The notes: a model not told the origin generated them from the letters alone. A DNA stretch of 64,000 nt from Symbiodinium kawagutii (GCA_009767595.1 VSDK01015387.1:80522-144521); one strand, 5' to 3'. Counted from the first letter of the stretch, positions 12,014-23,775 are shown. Numbers and translations are program-made.

Positions 12014-12645
12014 AATAAGCCAAATAAATTCTCTAGGTATCTTTAGGCTTAATCATTGAACATCCCTTCAGCACCGACTTAGCTCTTGCTGACCGTGCCC
12101 ACCCACCAGAACAACTAACGCTGATGCCACGGCTCATCTGTCATCTTTGGATCCTAATTCCGAATTCAGCAGTGGAGCCAGCACCTACCTGAAATCTTGT
12201 ACCTACTAACGAATAGTGATTGCGCATCATGGCTGACACTGGGCAATGCTGGTTTATGGTTGCCATGATTTATCATTGAATAATCATCACTTGATTCACC
12301 AGGATTTAACCAATAATAGTCAATGTTCTCAATAGCCATAATGGTCAACTATCAATTAGTGGTTAAACCCAGCATCAACAATCAATCAATTTCACAACAA
12401 GTGCATATTTTCCTCCATGATTCACGAGCCAAGCCTAGGGAGTATATCTCCCCTATTCTGTTGGTGCTTATCACCGAATGTCAACCATCAGTAACCATTC
12501 TTGACCGTTATCAATCACCAAACGCAACAACTCAACCACGTACCATTCAAACCACCAGCTGTCGCTGTTGAATTTTCATCCCCAGTAACTGGTTGCTACC
12601 GGTGGTTCTAGCCGTTTTACCCTACCTTAAAGGATTGATTACCCT

Positions 12646-12771
12646 GCTGGGTGGGGCCACCCTACTTATAAGCTGGTTAATAAACAACTATTTAATCATC
12701 GTTGTATCTACAACACCCGGTAGTTACACTAGTTATAAGCCAACTTGGCCAACTAAGGAGTCACACCTTGT
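12646..12771 (+). mobile_element. Diverged family D element, type 1
   Basis: Arms decayed, core clear. Confidence 0.65.
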
Positions 12772-12836
12772 GGTTTTATCCGAGTATACTGACCCTAAAT
12801 CCAAGCAGTTACAGTGAACCACCAGCTGGTTACCAC

Positions 12837-12878
12837 TGCCATCTCTATGCAAAGAACTCCCGTGGCCGTACCAGTTCC
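12837..12878 (-). CDS. Candidate 42-base phase-0 exon, weakly PPR-like
   Basis: The acceptor CCCGCTTGCGCAG precedes GTGTATGVLCIEMA and a GTGGTA donor. The end (GVLCIEMA) loosely matches the helix-B pattern of the two segments at 14.7 and 16.6 kb. The plus strand is also open across the island. Confidence 0.3.
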
Positions 12879-13381
12879 CTGCGCAAGCGGGAACTGGGCG
12901 TCAGGGGGCTGGGGGGCGAGTCATGCTGTGATGATAGCCCAGGATGGCAACCCATGGGGCAACATGGAAAACCATGGGAAAACCATAGGATAACCATAGG
13001 ACAACCATACAAATTCATAGGAAATCATGGATTTATGCTGCCAGGATTCATGATACGCAGGGATGTGCAACGACACGGCTTAGTGAAACCATGGGAAGCG
13101 TTGCGCCCTTTTTCTGGCAACTGAACTGTCCCTAGAAACCACGGCTACCGGCTGGCCGGGGAGGTACAGTTCTTGAGAAGTGCTGTGGTTAAATCACGTG
13201 GTTGAAAGGTTTGCGGTTTGAAATGCTTTCTAATGGTTGAAATAATGGTTGAACTAGTAATGACTCATGGTCACTAATTCATGTTTGAAGAGTTCTGGTT
13301 AATGATGATCAACAGTGGCTAAACTAGTGATGACTAGTGACTAGTGGTTGGTCTTTTTCAATGACTAATGGTGCATGATGG

Positions 13382-13498
13382 TTACCCTCTGGTAAACCAA
13401 CATGGCAATGGGAAATCCACCATTTTGTTAGGACAACCCTAGGAAATCATCCATTTATGGTGGATTTTCCATTGCCACGTGAGCTCACCAAAGGGTAA
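13382..13498. mobile_element. Family G element
   Basis: Full copy. Right arm mildly diverged. Confidence 0.85.
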
Positions 13499-13739
13499 GT
13501 GAAACTGACAACCATGTTCCACAACGATTCCACGCTAAAGGATAGGTATTCACATCACAGCAGCTTGGTACCTAGGAAGTGATGATGAGAACAGCTGGGG
13601 TAGAGGGACCATTGATCCACAGGACAAAGATACAAAATAATGGTTACATATTAGCGAATAGGGACTATGATCAATCAACCACAGAACCATCATTGGGACA
13701 GAGTGGTATGGTAATCGGCTAACGGTGACTATCATGATT

Positions 13740-14110
13740 AAACCTGATATTTACTACATTGAACCATCGCTACCTCTTATCACATCGTCGTGAGCAATCA
13801 TGAATCACCATGAATTATCATGAACCAATCAACCATCGAATAGAAATGATTGACCATCAACGAACAATCAAAAGACCACCAATTATCCATCATCAATAAT
13901 AATCACCATCATTGGCAATCATCATCCATCATCATCCATCATCATCCATCATCATCCATCTTCATCCGTCATCATCAGTCATGCATCATAATCATTGACC
14001 ATCAAAGACCACCACCATCAATTCATCATTCATTAGCCATTCATCAGCCACTCTTCACCACTAGTTCACCATCCTCCAGTATCATCAACCATCAATAGAC
14101 CATTCTTTAA
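13740..14110. repeat. CCAT-type array with CATCATC microsatellite
   Basis: AACCATC words and ATCATCC repeats (13918-13985). Low side of the 14677 exon at a distance of 570 bp. Confidence 0.75.
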
Positions 14111-14676
14111 CCACCGTTGATGGTTTCCAAGTGTTTTTTTTGCACAACTGTGCTTCTCACAATACTGAACCCTAAAATGGTTGGTTTATTGCAACAAATG
14201 ATTGAGTGTGTCTCAAGTCATATGGAACTCCTAAAGTTTCATGCTTGGTTTTATTACTAATCATAGATGGTTAATATAAGAGGTGCCAAACAAGATTGCA
14301 TGAAAATAAAATATAAGAGGTACCTGTACTTTTATCTTGGTGCACCTCTTACTAATAAACATAACCCAAAGTTTCATGATTTTGTGGCACTGGTGATTCA
14401 CAATCATTCATTGATTCATGATTTTGTGGTATTTTATATTCATTGGTTATATAACAATTATAACCATTATATGGATTGTGTGGTACTTTGAAAATATCTA
14501 TTGATTACATACTAAATATCAAGTAATATGAAAATGAAAAAATATTTCATTATGAAATATATTTTCTACAATATTTACTGGTTCTAAGCATTTTATGAAA
14601 CCACCAGCGCTGTTGATTTTCCAGCGCTCACTGTGAACGATCACCATAGTGAGGCGGTCCGCCGCAGACGAGACAC

Positions 14677-14709
14677 TGCTGCCATCAGCATCGCCAGCAG
14701 GACTAAAGC
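14677..14709 (-). CDS. Candidate 33-base PPR helix-B micro-exon
   Basis: The minus strand reads AGCTCGCCGAG, then ALVLLAMLMAA, then GTGTCT, phase 0. It closely parallels the segment at 16624-16653 (same start codon, same Ala-Ala end, GTGT donor). The GATGG-type array starts immediately on the high side (14710-15190). Confidence 0.4.
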
Positions 14710-15190
14710 CTCGGCGAGCTCTGGTTGGTAACCAATGATGGTAGGTAGATAAGCAATAAGCACTAGGGAAAGCAAGAGTTGATGCCAATGATGAACGTGA
14801 TGATGGTGATGATGCTGATGATGATGATGGTGATGGTGATGGTGATGATGATGATGATGTTGATGATGATGATGATGATGATGAAAGGATGTTCATTTTG
14901 GTGGTCAGTGATGATGGTTCATATTGGTTGTTGATGGTTAAAGATGGTGATAATGTTGCTAAATGATGGTGATGATCAAGAATGGATACTAACGAAACAT
15001 GATAATGATTAATGATAGTTGATGAAGGTTGATAATGGTGGTCGATGAAAATGAAAATGATTGTTGATAATAAAAACTCATGGATAATGATTAATGAGGG
15101 TTTGCTACGATTTGTTGTGGTCAATAATAGTTTATAATAATGGCGACATTGATGGACAATGAAAGCTTATGATGGTTGATGATGGTAGTG
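14710..15190. repeat. GATGG-type array with GAT microsatellite
   Basis: Starts directly at the 14709 exon edge. A (GAT)n-rich core spans 14781-14884. Confidence 0.8.
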
Positions 15191-15210
15191 AAATATGGTT
15201 TAAGATGGTC

Positions 15211-15311
15211 GAAACCGTCCTGGTAGCTCCCAATTGCTCCCCCTTTAAAAGTCCCTTTCAAGGAAGTATATTGGTACCCTTGGATCCTTAGCTCTCTTCC
15301 CAAACGACAGC
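15211..15311 (+). mobile_element. Family H element
   Basis: CTCCCCCTTTAAAAG core and TTCCCAAACGACAGCC end. Confidence 0.65.
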
Positions 15312-15447
15312 CACATTTATGATGGTTAATTGAGAACAGTTAATGGGAACCAATACTGGTGGGTACGTAACCGACATACACCAGGGGTACGATGAAGATC
15401 ATCATGGTGATGATGTTGATGATGATGATGAAACTAAGAATAGTTCA

Positions 15448-15576
15448 TACTTGGATGTGCTGTGCAGCTGGGGTTTGTTCACCATAGTAAGCTGAAGCCT
15501 GTAAGGTAGATGAAGCGACACTTATCATCATAGTGAATGTTCCGAGTCAGGAGCAGTGGGACTGCACATCCAAGTA
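15448..15576 (-). mobile_element. Family F element, reversed
   Basis: Diverged core, good ends. Confidence 0.75.
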
Positions 15577-16189
15577 ATGACAATGATTAGACACGGGTCA
15601 GAAAGGCTAATGATGGTGACATGGACGGTAAATCATGTTTCATGAGCAATGCTTAATGCTGGTAACATTAATAATGATAACCAAGATTCATGACCATTTC
15701 ACCAACAAAAAATAGGTGATATCTCAGCTACATGGGCGATGGACCACTACCAACAACCCCCACCTTGATGGATGCTCATCTCAATAAATCCCTACCTAGG
15801 AACTGGTCATGGGATGTGAACAGCTAAAGGTACAGGGGCCCTTGATCCATAGGATCATGATGCTAAATGCTGGTGAACAACATCATTACTGGCATTATTA
15901 CTGGTAATTTAATAAATAAAATAATGCCATAAAATAATAAAATAATTAATCCTGCAATTTATTAATGGTAATTATTTAGCAATGTATTGATCCATAGGAT
16001 AATAAATGCTGGTGACCAACTAGCAACTATGAACCCAATGATGGTGCCAATTGTGATGGTAAATGATTTATTGTGACTAGCAACTATGACCAACTAGCAA
16101 CTATGAACCATCGTTGTTGAAGTAACATGATGGTGCCAATAGCCATGGTAAATGATCACTACTAAATTATGGTGCCAATTGTGATTATC

Positions 16190-16600
16190 ATCAATTAATT
16201 TCAGAACCATCATTGTGACATAGTGGCATAATCACCAGCTAACAGTGATTATCATGATTAACCGCTATCAACCACTATGAACCACCTTTCCCTCCCGTGA
16301 ATCACCATGAATTATGATGACTCCATTAACCATCAACTTACCCTGGTTCATCATTAATGAACTATCAATTCTCTGTTGTCCACCATTACCATCACTAACC
16401 AACAGTATCACAATAATTGACCATGAATTTCACTCATCAAAATTAAGCATGATAAACCGCCATCATGAATCATTACTCATATAGGTAAGCATGGGTTTTA
16501 TCATGGGTTTTATCAATCATTTATCAATACTACTAAGCATGATAAACCCATATTCACCATCCTTCAACCACCATTTACCGTAGCCTTTCGCCCAGGATCA
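16190..16600. repeat. CCAT-type array
   Basis: AACCATCA/ACCACC words, low side of the 16624 exon. Confidence 0.7.
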
Positions 16601-16623
16601 CTTCCCACCGCAAGACAAAACAC

Positions 16624-16653
16624 AGCTGCCATCGCCAGCAGCAAACCCAGAGC
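16624..16653 (-). CDS. Candidate 30-base PPR helix-B micro-exon
   Basis: The minus strand reads CATCTTGCCAAG, then ALGLLLAMAA, then GTGTTT, phase 0 at both ends. A-L-x-L-L-x-x-M is the usual second helix of a PPR motif, following helix A as found at 6745-6810. PPR proteins bind RNA in organelles. They are abundant in dinoflagellates. The island is flanked by CCAT-type sequence below and GATGG-type above. Confidence 0.45.
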
Positions 16654-16790
16654 CTTGGCAAGATGGCAAAAATGATGATGGCAAGATGATGGTGGCGTTG
16701 TTGACGGTAAGTAAAGATAGATGGTAGAATATGTATGGTTACCATGGTTCATTCGTGGTTAAGAATGGGAATGGCTACTAATGGCTATCC
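16654..16790. repeat. GATGG-type array
   Basis: GATGATGGCAAGATGATGG and similar words, high side of the 16624 exon. Confidence 0.65.
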
Positions 16791-16834
16791 AAAGAGCAAA
16801 ACAACCAACAATAGTGGTGAAACAACTACTGTAT

Positions 16835-16934
16835 GGTGGTTTCTCAAAATAGGGGACCTCAAAAGATGGCTGGTTCATCTCTATACATGACTAATCAAGG
16901 ATGCTTTGGGGGTACCCCTATTTCAAGAAGCACC
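16835..16934 (+). mobile_element. Family C element
   Basis: Full copy, flanked by ATATGG-like sequence. Confidence 0.8.
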
Positions 16935-17196
16935 CACATATGGCTTAATGATGGTTTATTATTGCTATAAAGGAATTTGATGGTTGATTCCGAGGGACCA
17001 TGATAGTACCAATGCACTTGTGAAGGCAGTCAAGAGGGAACATGTGACTTCATGTAAAACAAAAGTATTGATAAATTGGTGTTGATCATGTTGTTGCTCA
17101 AACTAGAGAAAATGGTTTATGATAGTTGGGCAGTTGATGGTGATCAATAATAGTATATATAGATAAACAACGAAACAAACACTAGGGATTACTAGG

Positions 17197-17198
17197 GC

Positions 17199-17245
<47 letters not shown>

Positions 17246-17363
17246 GTGATGGTGATGGCGATGGTGACGATGATGATGGTGACGATGATGATGGTGATGA
17301 TGATGATGGTGATGATGATGATGATGGTGGTGATGATGATGATGGTGGTGATGATGATGATGA
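17197..17363. repeat. (GAT)n/(GGT) microsatellite
   Basis: About 165 bp of GATGATG with interspersed GGTGAT. Open frames through it (poly-Met, poly-Ile, poly-Ser) are artefacts. Confidence 0.9.
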
Positions 17364-17439
17364 CAAACGTTTTATCTGGGTGACAATTTTGGCCAATGTT
17401 TATGATTAGCATTGGCTATTGATGATTTCCACTGGTGAT

Positions 17440-17720
17440 AGTGTCAATTAATGATGGTGATGATTGATAATGGACAATGATAAACAATGATAGTTTATGA
17501 TGGTGATGATGCTGGTTAATGAATATGAAAAACCACAACGGCTAATGATGGTTACAGTATTCATGATGATTGGCAATGGATGATGATGGCTGATGATGGT
17601 TAATGATGGTGATGAAAGATGGCTTACTAGGGTCACAACAGTTGATAATACTACTGATTGGAGGCGGTTTGTGATGGCAATGAAGGTGATAATGCTGCTT
17701 GATGATGACTTTTGACAAGG
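17440..17720. repeat. GATGG-type array
   Basis: Continuation of GATGGTTAATGATGG words. Confidence 0.6.
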
Positions 17721-18068
17721 GTTCGTTACTGTTCATTATGGTGGTGATAATGTTTGCCAATAATGGTGATCTTTTATGGATCACGGTGATCAGTGATGCT
17801 TCATAAATGAAGATCTCTGATGATGAAAAGATCAATCACTAAATATTGCAAATGCCAATGTTGGGTACTGTGAAAGTGTGTTTTCATTTTGGATAGGGAT
17901 GGTTTATAGCCTGGAGGGTAAATTTCTGAATGGTTATCAATATACCTTCAGCAAGGTCAATGTGAATGTTGGTTCAGGTCTGGGGTAATGATGATGATGA
18001 TAAACAAAAATGTAGCCAAAGATAACTGCGCCAATGTTTGAAAATCATCAACGGGTGTTAGGCTACCA

Positions 18069-18190
18069 TTTGGTTAGGCCACTCCTTCTAGCTCCTGGCC
18101 TCGCCCCCCCTTTAAAGCCCCTTTGGAGGGCGGCAGGCACTGTGCACCCCTCATTCCTGGCCTCGCTCCCTCCCAACCAACGGCTAGCTA
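18069..18190 (+). mobile_element. Family H element
   Basis: CCCCCCTTTAAAGCCCC core. A longer GC-rich middle than other copies. Confidence 0.65.
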
Positions 18191-18293
18191 GCGGCTAGCA
18201 GATCCAGCAGCCGACAACATCCACATGTTGTAAAGTAAATCACTCGCTATTTGTGGTGAGCAACTGATGGTGGTTTGTTAACTACATCTCCCA

Positions 18294-18388
18294 TTACCCT
18301 CTGGTGATCTAACAGTTCGCAATGGAACATCTGTCAATTATTGAAGGTTTTACAGGGTTTCTCTAGAAATATGGTGCTTTTCCATTAC
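18294..18388. mobile_element. Diverged family G element
   Basis: Left arm TTACCCTCTGGTGATC, right arm lost. Confidence 0.6.
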
Positions 18389-18394
18389 AGCTTA

Positions 18395-18715
18395 TGGTTC
18401 ATTACCAGTATCAACCACTCTTAAACATTCATAACCACTCTTGAACATGACTGTTGTTTATGATCATCATTAACCATTGTTATCAGTTTGGTCACGAAAG
18501 AGTAACCATCAACAACCATCAAATATTGTTGGTTATGATTTCCTATCAGCAACCATCAGCAACCATCAGCAACCATCAGCAACCATCATTTTGAACCACC
18601 ATTCACCACAAATCCTGAGCATCATGATTCAACATTAGCCATCATTAACCATCACAAACACTCACCAAGCATTACGGAGAGTTGCTACTAACCATCAGCC
18701 TATAACCATCATCAG
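18395..18715. repeat. CCAT-type array with 10-bp minisatellite
   Basis: CAGCAACCAT repeated four times at 18546-18588. Low side of the 18737 island. Confidence 0.75.
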
Positions 18716-18736
18716 TACGGCACATCAACTTCCCAC

Positions 18737-18829
18737 GAGCAGCGTCCATCTCGGTCTCCGCACCGACCACAGCAAACAGCGCCAAGCGCGGCGAAGGACA
18801 ACGTGCCATGTCGAAGGCGCAAGGGGCAC
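18737..18829 (-). CDS. Candidate exon, possible PPR remnant, frame uncertain
   Basis: The acceptor GTGTTTTCCAG and donor GTGGGA enclose 93 bases. The phase-0 frame reads VPLAPSTWHVVLRRAWRCLL. A second frame reads HGTLSFAALGAVCCGRCGD, which resembles a PPR helix A (x-x-S-F-A-A-L-G-A-C) better. Either the boundaries are wrong, the exon is not phase 0, or the segment is a decayed PPR unit. CCAT-type array below (18395-18715) and TAATGG-type array above. Confidence 0.3.
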
Positions 18830-18839
18830 CTGGAAAACA

Positions 18840-19210
18840 CGTGGATGTCTGGGTGGGCATGAAATGATCATGGGGAATAATAGTTTATTATAGTGAAACA
18901 GTTCTGGTAATAATGAAAACAGCAATCATTAATACTTGTCCTGGTTATCTTTAATCATTAACTGGGTTAATAATAGTAAATGATAGGGAATTAATGGTAG
19001 GGAATATGGTAACAATGGTTAATGATAGGGTAATACTTGTGGGAATGATCATTAATACTTATCCTGGTTATTAATTATCATTAACTGGGCTAATAGTAGT
19101 TAATGCTAGGGATTAATCAATGATTGAATGATGGTTAATGGCTAAATCATGTTTCACGATGGTTAACCCTGGTTACAGGGATCGTGAAAATGGTAGTTTC
19201 AGTGATGCTT
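18840..19210. repeat. TAATGG-type array
   Basis: GGTTAATGATAGGG-like words, high side of the 18737 island. Confidence 0.65.
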
Positions 19211-19487
19211 TCTTTGTTGAAGATGGTCAAAACCAACACTGATCAGATCATGAAAGATGGGTCAATGTAAATCCTTCTCAACCAACGTCATCCATAAATG
19301 AGCAATATGACTCAGTATGACCCAAAATCAAAAAGTATTGACCGGTCAATCATGGATTCATACTGGTCCATTGGTGGATCTGTAATGCTTATCTCAAAGC
19401 TGTTCATGGCAAATCTCTCTGCGAGGTCTATCAAGTTGGTCCATCAGTGACTCATGGTGACGTCCCCTGGAGTTGATGCCTACCCCT

Positions 19488-19615
19488 CTTGGTGGCTGAA
19501 CTAGATCCCTTGCTAAAAGTCTAACTAACTTTTAGTGGCTATCTTGTAAATAAATCATATCCCAAAAAGCCTAAAAAGCTAAGGTAGCAGCTGTGATCCA
19601 GCCAGTCTTGGTTGA
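19488..19615 (+). mobile_element. Family A element
   Basis: Variant left arm GGTGGCTGAACTAGATCCC, shared with the copies at 33414, 34731 and 35726. Confidence 0.8.
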
Positions 19616-19950
19616 TTCAGAGGGGGTATCCCACAAGTTTGCCAACTGGTTCCTATGAAAGTTGTAGCCAAGTTTCTGGCTGCTGCTCATGCTTGGTCCA
19701 TTCCGATCCTGCTCTGAATAGGAACAGCTTACGAAGTAGCTTAACCTGACTGCATCATAACTGGGGTCATAAGCCACTGATCGGGTCAACTCAGTAGCGT
19801 CTACACGTGGAAACAACGTGTAACCCGGTTGATGAGAGGTGCTTCTCAGCCGAGGATCATCCCCATAGGTCCATATCTAGCACCTCGCTCGATGTAAGTT
19901 CATTGACTGAATGACAATCCCCTGCTTGCCATGTGACACCCTGAAAGAAC

Positions 19951-20072
19951 CTTGGTGGCTGAACGGCTCGATCCCTTGCTAAAAGTTTGACGGCTTTAGC
20001 GGCGACAAATAGTAAATCAATCATATCCCAAAAAAGGAACAAAAACTCAGTTCATAGCTGTAATACACCCAG
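19951..20072 (+). mobile_element. Family A element
   Basis: Full copy ending AATACACCCAG. Confidence 0.8.
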
Positions 20073-20103
20073 TTGCCACTGTTGTGACACCCTGAAAGAA
20101 CTA

Positions 20104-20204
20104 CTGGTTGGTGGTTGAACCAACCTGTCATGAAAAAATATTAGTCAACCAACAAGTTTGTTAATACTGAGAAAAAAAAACGCCTGATTCAAACCACCAA
20201 CCAG
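20104..20204 (+). mobile_element. Family E element
   Basis: Full copy. Confidence 0.85.
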
Positions 20205-20402
20205 CATATCTTTTTTTGGACGATGCCATGTGATCAGTCGACAAATTCTCATGGGGTCGTGGTCCTCGATCAGCCAAGCTTGGAAATAATTGAACTGTTC
20301 AGAATAAATGATCTCTTGAATGGGATAAAACCAAAAAAAGTGATGGTAGACCTTCAATTCATCAAGTGTTGTCCTACCGATGCCTCATGAGCAAAATGAC
20401 AC

Positions 20403-20450
20403 AGGTTGGTGGTTTCAACCCCTCGTTACTCAACCAACCATGTCAACAAA
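20403..20450 (+). mobile_element. Family E left half
   Basis: Truncated just before the family-F element at 20459. Confidence 0.65.
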
Positions 20451-20458
20451 TAAAAACC

Positions 20459-20576
20459 ACTTGGATGTGCACACTCACCTAGAAAGTGGTCATTAACCAT
20501 GGTTTCTAGGGCGGACAAGCTACTTCACAGGGCTTAAAAGCATGGTGAACTAACCCTGGTCGCTGCACATCCAAGC
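20459..20576 (+). mobile_element. Family F element
   Basis: Full copy, squeezed between a family-E fragment and a family-D element. Confidence 0.8.
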
Positions 20577-20582
20577 ACCAAC

Positions 20583-20706
20583 TACAAAGTGGGCCCCCCA
20601 AAGGTTGTAAGTTGATTAAGATTCGCCATTTAACAAGCTAGTTATATCTACCATTTGCCTGGTAGTTGCCCTAGTGATGTTCGCCAACTTAGCTAACTAA
20701 GGTCCA
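20583..20706 (+). mobile_element. Family D element, type 1, right arm decayed
   Basis: Starts 7 bases after a family-F element. Confidence 0.7.
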
Positions 20707-20783
20707 ATCTCAAAACCCCCACCTCCTATTGCCATTCTGAATAAGTTAGTACTGGTTATAGTTAGTACTGGTTCTTAGCTAAC

Positions 20784-20902
20784 CTTGGTGGCTTACAGAT
20801 CCCTTGCTAAAAATATGCATTTTTAGTGGTTATATGGTAAATCAATCATATCCCAAAAACACAACAAAAACCTAAGAATTCGTGGAAGTATAAGCCATCC
20901 AG
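20784..20902 (+). mobile_element. Family A element, ATATTTTTAG subfamily
   Basis: Ends ATAAGCCATCCAG. Possible TAAC flank on both sides. Confidence 0.8.
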
Positions 20903-20922
20903 ATAACTATAGATGGTTTGTA

Positions 20923-20973
20923 TTGGATGATTTGGGGATACCACTATTTTGAGAAACACCCACCTAGGTCTCT
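20923..20973 (+). mobile_element. Family C right half
   Basis: TTGGATGATTTGGGG to GAGAAACACCC only. Confidence 0.65.
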
Positions 20974-21069
20974 ATACACTATCCAAGCTAACTAAGGTCT
21001 AATCTGGAGGGGGTTAATGGTAACTGGGGGCCCACCTTGTAACTGGTTCTACAGCTGTTTCCACCGCAC

Positions 21070-21126
21070 CTGCTGGGTCGCTTGATGCTCCACAGCATCT
21101 GCATGGCCTGTTGCGGCCCCAAGATG
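21070..21126 (-). CDS. Candidate 57-base phase-0 exon
   Basis: A good acceptor (CACTCTCGTTGGCCACATCAG) precedes 19 codons HLGAATGHADAVEHQATQQ. The donor is CAG followed by GTGCGG. A TGGTT-type array follows on the high side (21180-21440). The Gln/Ala/His-rich peptide has no recognised family. Confidence 0.4.
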
Positions 21127-21179
21127 CTGATGTGGCCAACGAGAGTGATGTTACCAGGGAAACAATGAGGCTTTAATAG

Positions 21180-21440
21180 TAGGGTTAGTCGTTGTTGATT
21201 GTTGTTAATAGGGTTTAATATGATAATGGTTCATAATGGTTGAATAATAGTGGTTGACTAATTATAATGGTTCATAATGGTTCGGAATGGTTGAATAATA
21301 GTGGTTGAAGATGGTTAAAGAATTAACGATGGTCAATAGTGATTAAGAGTGGTTCACACAATATATAATAATGGTTCAGAATGGTTGATTCAACAATGGG
21401 TAATAGTGGTCAAGAATTGTTAAACATTGTTCATAATAGG
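21180..21440. repeat. TGGTT-type array
   Basis: ATAATGGTTCATAATGGTT words, high side of the 21070 exon. Confidence 0.7.
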
Positions 21441-21479
21441 GAATAATCATCAATAGCAACGGTTTAACAACTACTATAT

Positions 21480-21587
21480 GGAGGTTCTTAAAACAAGGAA
21501 CCCCACAAATGGGTGGCTTATTACTATACATATGACTGATTAGTATTGGATCATTTGGCGCTGACCCCCATCTTACAGAACGACGAT
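21480..21587 (+). mobile_element. Diverged family C element
   Basis: Left arm GGTTCTTAAAACAAGG, core intact, right arm decayed. Confidence 0.65.
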
Positions 21588-22225
21588 TAAATTGTTGTAG
21601 ACCTTGGTTCAAATATCAATGATATCAATTCACCATAATTACTTAAAATCGTTAATATTAAGAACCAGTGTTCAAACCATTAGGGAGTGCGTGCCTCCAT
21701 TGTAACAGCATCATACTGCAGCATCAACACATCCTGTGTATGCCAATGTTGATTGGTGACTGGTGACCGTACGATGTTGTGCCCAACTGGTGCACCCCGA
21801 GAAGCCTCAGCGATAGAACAATAGCTACAATAGGTGGACTAAGTTATCTTTGGTGTTCCTCAAGTCAGATATGGGAACCCCAAAATGGTTGATAGTGGCT
21901 AATGATAATCAATTAGAGGGGATAACAACCAACAATAGTGGTTTAACAACTACTATATGGTGCTTTCTCAAGTCATAGGGGTACGTTTCTCAGTTTGCAC
22001 TTTATCCTGACTGTTCATGGCATCTTTGCCATCCCATCTGGGTGATTCTTGCCATTGACCCCCAAATGGCCATGGCAGGTCCATACAAATCAGCTACAGG
22101 TTCTACTGATCATGGCGAACCACACAGATCCAAATCACTTTGAAAGGATGCCAACTATTACTCATCACCAACCACCAATATTCATCGTTCCCCATCACCA
22201 ATCCAAAGCCGATCAACCACCATTT

Positions 22226-22345
22226 GGGTGTTTCTCAACATAGGGGTACTCCCAAGTCATCCTTGATATAAACAGTTCATAGATGTTTATAGCGACAAAC
22301 CTACCATCCTAGGGATTTGGGGGTACCCTTTTCATGAGAAACCAC
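22226..22345 (-). mobile_element. Family C element
   Basis: Full, diverged. CCATTTG occurs on both flanks. Confidence 0.75.
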
Positions 22346-22397
22346 CATTTGATGAAACCAGTTCGTAAAAAAAAAACCCAAGGTCGTTCACCACCCG

Positions 22398-22508
22398 GCT
22401 GTGGGTCAAAGCCCCGTGCCCCTGGTTCCCCTTTCATTTACCATTGTTTCCTTTATTAGTGTTGGTCATCATCCCCCATCATTGCTGCTTAACATTGACC
22501 CATGGCCA
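22398..22508 (+). mobile_element. Family B element
   Basis: Diverged full copy from GGCTGTGGGTCAA to TTGACCCATGGCC. Confidence 0.75.
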
Positions 22509-23084
22509 CCCTCAACACCATCTTTCCCCTGCGGCCCATGCCTTCCCCAATCGCTTCATACTCAGCATCCTAGCGACACGATTCCGTGTGGAGAGATTGG
22601 TGCATCAGCGTGATTGGTTGGTTGCTATCGTTGCGATCCTTCGTCATCAACCAACCAAGCTTAACATGGCTTAACCAACCATGATCTATCTTCGTCAACA
22701 TGGCTTGATAAATGCTTGCCTTGCTTAAGCTTGCTTCATGAGTCAGCCAGCAATGAGTCAGCCTTGAACATGGCAACATCACGGTGCAACTAGTTGGAAA
22801 TAATTTATCATAGATTTCACGACCATCAAGTGCCAGAAGTAACATCTTTTAATTAACTATTCTTAACCAAGCATCATCAACAATGAATCAATTGTGATCT
22901 GCCAGGATGTGCCACTAGTGACATCTATCATATAACCAATCTTCAGCAACCAGCTCTTTTATAACTACTGACATCTGTTATATAACATTATTTAACAATT
23001 ACTATATATCTATATCCATTATATAACATTATATAACCACTCTTCAACATGTGTCTCTTTTCAGCAGCCCAAGGAGTTTGCGAG
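22509..23084. other. Unassigned stretch
   Basis: ATATAACCAC-rich sequence in the second half. A 91-codon minus-strand frame (22570-22845) lacks coding bias. Confidence 0.4.
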
Positions 23085-23180
23085 CGCGAAACAAACCCAG
23101 CTAAGCCGATGACGATGGACCACAACTCGTGCGAGGAAGCTTCTCGGTCAAGATGAACCACTGTTGGGCCTCACCGCCCG
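23085..23180. other. GC-richer patch, possible exon fragment
   Basis: On the minus strand CCCAACAG is followed by WFILTEKLPRT before a weak donor. Not in phase 0. No other support. Confidence 0.15.
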
Positions 23181-23503
23181 GAGAAAAACACCATGTTGGC
23201 ACAGCAGTACAAGACCTATGGGAGTTGCATGGGTAGGTTCTGATTTAGCAAATTTGACGTTTCACTAGCAGTGAGCTGGTGATCTGATGATCCATCACTG
23301 CTCTGATAGGCACCAAGAATAGCAAACATATGAGGATTGAACCTATTCAGTATAAACATTGTCAATGACGCTTGCAGGATGTTGCAGAAAGGATGGTTGC
23401 AGGAAGGATGCGATATGCAGTCCCAGCTCCTTCTTTCAGTCATATTTGGATAATTCTTCGTCTGGTTGGCAACCAACTTGCTACGTCATCCCGCCTTCCG
23501 GTG

Positions 23504-23643
23504 CTATCGAAAGTGATGCACCCCCAGGGATCGTTAGGCTTGGGCCCCCCACACCAGGCAACGTTGGTAGATGTATCCAATTGTTTGTCAATGGACGAAT
23601 CATCTTAATCAAAGACAACGAACTGGGGGCATCACTTTGTAGG
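23504..23643. mobile_element. Single-copy inverted-repeat element
   Basis: Ends AAAGTGATGCACCCCCAG and CTGGGGGCATCACTTTG are complementary with one extra base. The 100-bp interior is unlike families A-H. It may be a ninth family with only one copy here. Confidence 0.6.
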
Positions 23644-23676
23644 TAACAAATGGTTGTCAATGCTTAGTACTTATTC

Positions 23677-23775
23677 GGCTGGTGGTTTCAACCCTGTGAA
23701 AAACATATTGGTCAACCAACCAACCCTTGGCCGATGTTTGGAGAGAAAAAAAACATGTTTGAAACCACCAACCAG
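23677..23775 (+). mobile_element. Family E element
   Basis: Full copy. Confidence 0.85.

Noticed and set aside
13850-15124. Long open frames rich in Ser, His, Ile and Pro
   Set aside because: They follow CCAT/GATGATG arrays, which rarely contain stops. No codon bias or domain.
17182-17412. Open frames of poly-Met, poly-Ile and poly-Ser
   Set aside because: They are translations of a GAT/ATC microsatellite in all frames, with no coding character.
18546-18588. CRISPR-like regular repeats
   Set aside because: Contiguous 10-bp tandem units without spacers in a eukaryotic context. The same applies to the 13-bp arrays at 6.9, 9.1 and 62.0 kb.
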